A DNA stretch of 64,000 bases from Mixophyes australis. Lineage: Eukaryota > Chordata > Amphibia > Anura > Limnodynastidae. This document shows, piece after piece, positions 44,781 to 64,000 of the stretch. Under the pieces are notes generated by a model that made no database searches, was not told where the DNA came from, and saw only the letters and a list, made by a program, of their open reading frames with translations. Location: the NCBI GenBank assembly GCA_036250195.1, contig JAVHZZ010000001.1:377934707-377998706 (forward strand). Reading direction: 5' to 3'. Both the position numbers and the translations under genes were made by a program. The stretch's first letter is position 1, and every line of letters begins with the position of its first letter.

Positions 44781-46486
44781 CAGGGCCTGATTAAGGGTTC
44801 TGGCCGCCCTAGGCTAATACGGCCGCAGCGCCCCCCCCCCCCCCCCCCCCTCCGAATATATAGGTGTATAGGAACACTCCTGAATATGAATGTTCAGGTG
44901 TATTCTCCAGCATTCAAATTTAGACAGATTGTGCCATTGTCTCTTACCTGTTCTTGCTCTTCTCTCTTGCAACTTTGTTATCCTCTCGCTGGCTTCTGGA
45001 AAGTTGGCGTCATTTTTTGAAAATGCAAAAATGTATTATAATGCAAACCCTGAATGATTAGGCCCTTTAGTTAAAACAAAACACTCCATTATGGCCAGCT
45101 AAAAGTACCCCATTGGACAGGCATATATAAGCAATATCTGAATATTTGTTGTCAATCAAATACAAACCTCTACCAGCCCCATCTCACTAATATTTAGTAT
45201 TCTAGTGATTGCTGAGACCAGCCATGTGACCACCACACAATCATGAGATTCTGCCCCCCAAAGCTGCTCTATTTTTTAAATACCCCCTGCAGCCATTTTC
45301 CTTAACCACAACCCCCCCCCACAGCCATTTTCCTTAACCCCTGCTGCAGCCATTTTCTTTACCTCCCACCCTGCACCCATCCCCCTTGCAGCTATTTTCC
45401 TTACCTCCACTCTGCTAGCTAGCTATCCCCCCCCGTCACATCAAAACTCCCCCAGTCACATATATCAGCCCCCCTCCTCTGCCCTCCTTCATACATATCA
45501 ACCTCTCTACCTCCCTATAGATTTTCATGGCAGCCCCCCCCCTCCCACCCTATAGATTTGTATGACAGTCCCCCTCTCCCTCCCTATACATATGCATGAC
45601 AGTCCCCCCTCTCCCTCCCTATAGATATGCAGGGTAGTCCCCCCCCCTCCCTATAGATATGCAGGGCAGTTCCCCCCCTCCCTATAGATATGCAGGGCAG
45701 TTCCCCCCCCCCCTCCCTATAGATATGCAGGGCAGTTCCCCCCCCCTCCCTATAGATATGCAGGGCAGTTCCCCCCCCCCCTCCCTATAGATATGCAGGG
45801 CAGTTCCCCCCCTCCCTATAGATATGCAGGGCAGTTCCCCCCCCCCTCCCTATAGATATGCAGGGCAGTTCCCCCCCTCCCTATAGATATGCAGGGCAGT
45901 TCCCCCCCTCCCTATAGATATGCAGGGCAGTTCCCCCCCTCCCTATAGATATGCAGGGCAGTTCCCCCCCCCCCCTCCCTATAGATATGCAGGGCAGTTC
46001 CCCCCCCCCCTCCCTATAGATATGCAGGGCAGTTCCCCCCCCCTCCCTATAGATATGCAGGGCAGTTCCCCCCCTCCCTATAGATATGCAGGGCAGTTCC
46101 CCCCTTCACTTACCTGTAGTTGTGCCAGCGTCGCTCCTCTCCTCAGATCAGCAGATAGGAAGTGAAGACGTCCTGCTTCCTGTCTGCTGCACAGCAACAG
46201 GCAGCCTGGCGATTGGCTGTGTGTTGCTAACCACTGACCACCAATGCTTTTGATAGTCGAGCCCTCCACCCCCCCGCAGCGACCCCCCCCACGGCGACCC
46301 CACGGCGACCCCCCGCCTCCCCCACCCCGAAAAAAAAAATGAATGAAGAAAAAAAAAATAAAAAATAAAAAAAAAAAAAAATAAATAAAATTTTTTTTTT
46401 TAAAAAAAATACCCACAGTGCAGCGCCCCCCGGGACCCAGTGCCCCTGGCTGCAGCCTGGTCAGCCTAGTGGTTGATCAGGCCCTG
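44781..46486. mobile_element. Non-autonomous hAT-like element carrying a minisatellite
   Basis: The left end CAGGGCCTGATTAAGG and right end GGTTGATCAGGCCCTG are inverted repeats. The flanks ACTCTCAT (44773-44780) and TCTCTCAT (46487-46494) match at 7 of 8 positions. The interior has a C tract (about 44828-44850), pyrimidine-rich sequence, a 30-bp minisatellite and an A/T-rich homopolymer stretch (46330-46410). No transposase is encoded. Confidence 0.78.
45590..46110. repeat. C-rich minisatellite, about 30-bp unit, roughly 15 copies
   Basis: Unit 'ccctatagatatgcagggca' plus 'gttcccccc', with the C run varying from about 6 to 10. On the complementary strand each unit has a long G run and further GGG groups, so G-quadruplex formation is plausible. 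Open frames over it translate to YRYAGQFPP-type repeats and are not genes. Confidence 0.92.
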
Positions 46487-46494
46487 TCTCTCAT

Positions 46495-47989
46495 GCTGCA
46501 GCCCCATGACGTCTAAGTAGGCACTTCTTTTCAAAAGCCAAAATGAAGCAAGACTTGTTGGCTTGTATCTGAATATGCATGGCTAGCTATTTCTCCCATT
46601 ACAGAGTACAAGAAAGAACTTCCAAAGAACACTAATGTATGTCAAGATTCTAGCGGATTTAGTGGATTCTTTTTCACCAATCTAGATTAGCGCTGGCAAA
46701 AACAGAGATGCTGAATCTAACAAGTACCCGGAATTCACCATGGACCCCCGCAGGCAGCTTCTGAGCTTCGTTGCTGGTAGGTGCTGGCAGTTTTACCAGT
46801 CTGACTTGCTTCCATGTGTGATGAGCTGGTGACAGCTGAAAATAAGGGATTGCTCAATATAGTCGGGACTAGTACATGGACACGGACAGAAAGTGTTGTG
46901 CCAAAACGAAGATCAGGAGGGAAGGTCAGGACAAACGGGGTCAGCAAAAAAAAATCGATCCAGAGTGAATACCAAAATGACAGGCAGGATAGAGGTCTTG
47001 AATGGTTCGGGTCAGAATCACAGGAATCAGCCACAAGAGGAACATAAGTTTGCACAAGCTCAGGGGAGGAGTAGGGCAGAGTGAGGGTATTTCTATCTAA
47101 CACCCAAGTAGCCATTATAGTTATTTATGCTCACCACTTTAAAATGGCTGTGGAGAGGGCTGTGTATGAGAAAGCCGATAAAAAGCCACAATCTCAGTGA
47201 ATACGGCTTCTTCTTGTTCAGCCATCATTCACAGCATCGTGCAATACCAATTTTAGGCTGAGGCTTTGAGATACACTTCAAAACTTCTAGAAAAACGGTT
47301 GCATTACATTAAGGTTCTGCTGGGTTCCCAGGGTTCTGCTACGGGCGCCCTTGGACCCTACCTGGGCGTGCAGATTTGATTTAAACACAGCTAAACAATG
47401 GTTTTCCTTCTACATCTATTACTGATATGGAACCATACAATAAGATTAATTATGCACCAAATACAGGATTTGATTCAGATGAATCCTACTGGTATTGAAC
47501 AAGATTAAAATTTAGCTAAAACCTTAAGATTCAACCTATCAAATTAAAATCCTAAATTCCCAGGCAATAGCTGGAAAGAGGAAATAGTCTGCCACTGTCA
47601 TACAGAAGCTAATGTTGCACGCTGCTTTCCCTTTTTTTATATTTTAAAGTGGGTTATATTTTATTGGAATCTCCAATTCTAGTTAAAATGAGTTACAGTA
47701 TCTGCTAGAACAGAGTGCTGTAGAATTACAGATTGAAGATGGTTATTTTTGTTTTTTCTTACTTCTTTAATCGCAATTTGAACTATAATGTTTATGATTC
47801 TTCTATCATCTTAGCAGATTACAATAATGACATACTACATTTCTGTCACACTTTTGTATATTACTGGTATTAAAGTAATTTTATCATTTTCCAATAAGCA
47901 TTGTCTAAGCGATTTCTTGTGTTTCCAAAGCACAAAAAAATTATTTAGCAGAAGCAAAAGATTAAGCAGTTCAATACATAATTATAATA
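46495..47989. other. No recognised gene
   Basis: Mixed sequence. Frames near 46735-47115 show no known domain. The text 'ttctgctgggttcccaggg' near 47317 could be a repeat end, but I cannot place boundaries. Confidence 0.35.
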
Positions 47990-48480
47990 CAGTACAGCCG
48001 ATACCAAATACATACATACCGCCGCTCTCTCGCTGCGCTCCACTGGTTCCAGCTACAGTACTTCAGTCCAGAAGACTGTGGTCAGAGATGACTGCACCTG
48101 GTCCCAGCAAAGCTGTATTATGTACACTCAGTGTTACAGAGAAACAATACAGATGATGTGGCTTGCTTCTATAGGTCCAGGCTTCAGGAGGGTCAAGTGT
48201 AATGCAGGTCATAGGCCAGTTCTAACAACCCCCTCCAAGGGTGGGGGTCAACATTCCAGATGATTCTCCCGCCCAGAAACCAGTTTAAGCTAGTCTATTT
48301 ACAATACACAGTCAGTAACTTTTTAAACATTTATTCCCTAACATTGCTAACTAGAGTATGCAATGTGCAATCCCTTCGGCGAATGAACCGGACAACTGCG
48401 GATGAATAGGGGATTAAAATTATACTAAACATGACATGTTTCCTGTAACCTGAACCATAAATATCACTAAAGTGTACATA
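47990..48480 (-). mobile_element. Second copy of the Penelope-like terminal region, inverted
   Basis: Read on the minus strand it aligns with 7146-7990: 'gttacaggaaaca', 'taatcccctatt', 'gacccccacccttggagg', 'atgacctgcatta', 'tcctgaagcctg' and 'gaccacag' occur in the same order. It lacks the SINE found in the left copy, so it shows the pre-insertion arrangement. No RT sequence accompanies it. Confidence 0.8.
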
Positions 48481-48484
48481 TAAC

Positions 48485-49714
48485 CTTAATATATATAACT
48501 ATAAACTACATACCATCTGCTCATAAATCACTGTGGAATGGAACCATTATAAATATGAAATATATGAATAACTGAATGCGAGAGTGCGAGTGTATGCGTG
48601 CGTATTTTATCATGCGATCGCGCCGTCCCATGTGTTATGTGGCGTACTGATCGCAATCGCGCGGTAAAACAATATTAACCAATATACTTTTGTCCATCCA
48701 ATTATACGACTTTGACACTGGTACCATGCCAAATGTACTGTTGCATGTATTTTTGCATACTTGTGTAGAATGTACACAGTCCATTGCCTTTATTAGAAAA
48801 AAATAAAAATGATATGCTACTTTGTGCCTTTTCTTTGTTATTGTAAAAAAATTAAGCAATTTATTTTAGCAGCACTGGTTTAATAAATATCACTCATTGG
48901 GGGCATATTTATGAAAAGGAGAAAAGTTTTATCTCGTGACAAACAGGAAATTTCCCTATCCCAAGTACCGACGATATCCTCATTTCGCTACTGCCATCTC
49001 AGGAGAGTGATAGTAAACAAAAGAAAAATGCTTTATAATTTAAATAAATATTTTTTTCAATGTCAAATATATTAAAATATTTTTTATTCCTTTATATAAA
49101 GTGAAACCGAAAGCTCATCTTATATAACATAAATCCTATTTTTTAATTTACCATTATAAATGGATATTTGTTATCCAGTTACTTTGTTTTTTCCATTCTT
49201 TGCATTTGTATTAAATTACCTTGTACTGTAGTCTGTTATTCGAACAACCATATCTGTCTAACAGAGCAATGCAGGTGCAAAATGTGAACTCTCAAGAAAC
49301 GTATTGTGTTAAAGACCTCTGGGAGATGTAGTTTATCACACTGCCAGGCTCCACCAAGATGTAGCAGCCATGGAACTACATCTACCAGAAGCCACTGCAC
49401 TCACATGTCACATGTTGCAATAGACCAATCGCTGATTCTACAGTTCAGAGAGAGGCAAAGTTACCCACTCACCTGTAACTGTTGCTACAAACGCTTTGTA
49501 CGTTACGTTTGTGGTGTAGTGTGTGTGTGTTGTTTTATAGTTTGTTGACATGATTTGTGCACATAGTCATATCTACATTGCTTTGTATGTGTGAGTGTTG
49601 GACGTTGTCAGTATGTATCTTACTGTGTAGTCTGTTGTGTGTGCGCTGTGTAATAACTGTACAGGTGTGTAGTATGAGGTAGGTGGTGTGCACACTGCTT
49701 GTTACAAGAGAGTC
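48485..49714 (+). promoter_or_regulatory. Region upstream of INTU, including its likely promoter
   Basis: AT-rich until about 49300. A small foldback ('gggagatgtagtt' answered by 'aactacatctacc') lies at 49321-49387. A CCAAT motif in 'gaccaatcgct' (near 49424) lies about 290 bases before the INTU start codon, with TG-rich sequence between. I see no TATA box. The transcription start is not determinable here. Confidence 0.35.
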
Positions 49715-63074
<13,360 letters not shown>

Positions 63075-64000
63075 GTAAACTGTTGTAACACCCTTCAGCC
63101 ATGTGTTCATTTAGGCTTTAAATGGTAAATCTATTTTTCCCAAGAGTATGTGCCTAGAACAAACTTGGAGAGTTGGACCCATGAGAACTATTTTCAATAT
63201 GTAAAAGATTTTCTTCATTTATTATTTTATCTTGTGTAAATTGCCACTATATTCCACTGTATTGTGCAGAGATAATGCAAACATTGGTTACAATACAAGG
63301 GTATAAGATGTAAGAGAAACATTTCAGTTCCACTGTGTGTATGTAAACCGGGTAGCTCGGTGACACATGAGCGAGTGAAAGTTAAATGTTACTGCTCTCA
63401 CAGAGACAGATGAGTATCATTCAGCTGCCTCGGCTAAATTGTCTTGATATACCATGATGTTTGGTGGTTTTCTGTCTCTGCTATAAGCAGCTCAAGACCT
63501 CTCCCTACCAACCCTAAAATCTCCCCCTCCCTTTATCAGTTTAAGAATAACAATATCTAGTCGCAGGGGTTGTATGTCTTCCTGCTATAAGTCTCTCTTA
63601 ATCCCATTAGAAGACTATAGATATCACCAGCTGAACTTAAATGGGAATCAGAAGGACAAATCTCTCTGACAGGCAGACTGGGAACTGATTTTTTTAAAAT
63701 GTTTTTAAGATGTCCAAACATATCGGCCATTCAGAAATGTTGATCAAAATTATTCATAGACTGTACCTGATGCCTGAAAAACCTAATGTTTATAAATTTT
63801 GTTGGAGAAACTGTGGTGAGGTTGGAGGTCTCATATTTTCTGGTATTGCCTGCTAATACAGAACCTATGGACTGCAGTCTTAGACCTAATTAACCAACTC
63901 AAAGGGGGGTATTCAATTGTTAGCGAGACGGGTGAAAATCCTGCGCTCGAAAAAATATTACCGTTAATACGGTAATTTGCGCGTAAATACCGTTAATACA
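63075..64000 (+). other. INTU intron 3, partial
   Basis: Contains the LINE fragment at 63680-63900. From about 63905 there is the left end of a possible foldback element ('ggggggtattcaattgttag', then 'taccgttaatacggtaattt' with internal inverted repeats), cut by the window edge. Confidence 0.6.
63680..63900 (+). pseudogene. LINE (L1-like) ORF2 fragment in INTU intron 3
   Basis: The + strand reads KLFIDCTLMPEKPNVYKFCWRNC-like text with a C-W-R-N-C motif, followed by stops and a W/L-rich stretch ending LINQL. This resembles the segment downstream of the RT in L1/Tx1-type ORF2 proteins, the Cys-containing block before the C-terminal helices. Both ends are missing. Confidence 0.5.

Noticed and set aside
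45920..46165. Frame with repeated YRYAGQFPP
   Set aside because: Translation of the 30-bp minisatellite.
49470..49500. 'gttgctacaaac' as a possible RFX X-box in the INTU promoter
   Set aside because: The second half-site and spacing do not fit the consensus well enough; one weak match is not support.

Overview
The window looks like a piece of a frog (anuran amphibian) chromosome. Three things point there: exons of a vertebrate ciliary gene with GT/AG introns; tRNA-headed V-SINE copies ending in the 'tatatagcgccactaat' type tail; and a dense mix of gypsy LTR, Penelope-like, Harbinger, hAT, Tc1 and palindromic MITE sequence typical of anuran genomes. Organism and family names come from reading the sequence by eye; no database was searched.

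The only confident host gene is INTU (inturned, a planar cell polarity and ciliogenesis effector) on the + strand. Its first three coding exons are 49715-49815, 60580-61145 and 62989-63074. Splice phases join exactly, giving 251 in-frame codons, and the gene runs off the right edge partway through its PDZ region. A second, unassigned exon-like segment at 35226-35314 has an open frame, an upstream in-frame stop and a consensus donor. Its phase matches INTU exon 1, so it could be an alternative INTU start.

Left part (1-9537): a solo LTR with a 5-bp target duplication (478-1541), a GGGCAC-type minisatellite, a broken Crypton-like gene on the minus strand (4848-6170), and a Penelope-like element (about 7146-9537) carrying a V-SINE insertion. 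A full gypsy/chromovirus copy (9538-16460, target duplication ATGTG) lies next to it. A complete Harbinger element (16939-21859, target duplication TTA) follows. It carries a transposase, a MADF protein and a Myb/SANT-like protein, and the first two have interleaved antisense exons. Then come degraded minus-strand gypsy pieces (22172-26493), split by a solo LTR (23700-25540, target duplication TAGGG).

Middle part (26600-49700): a second V-SINE, a LINE fragment, an endogenous retrovirus remnant (integrase-like and envelope-like, 30136-31500), a 115-bp-arm near-perfect palindrome (32820-33059), several foldback MITEs, and a 5.3-kb rearranged hAT element (39443-44755) with a solo LTR inside. A further hAT-like element (44781-46486) contains a C-rich minisatellite, and an inverted second copy of the Penelope-like terminal region sits at about 47990-48480.

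Right part (49715-64000): INTU. Intron 1 holds a MITE cluster, a U2-snRNA-like fragment (55159-55200), a hAT end, a 5'-truncated Tc1 copy (58390-59098) and a long TG/TA microsatellite. Intron 3 contains an L1-like fragment.

The most unusual structures are the LTR hairpin array, in which one copy has a compensatory stem change, the three-gene interleaved Harbinger, the 115-bp palindrome and the U2-like head in INTU intron 1.
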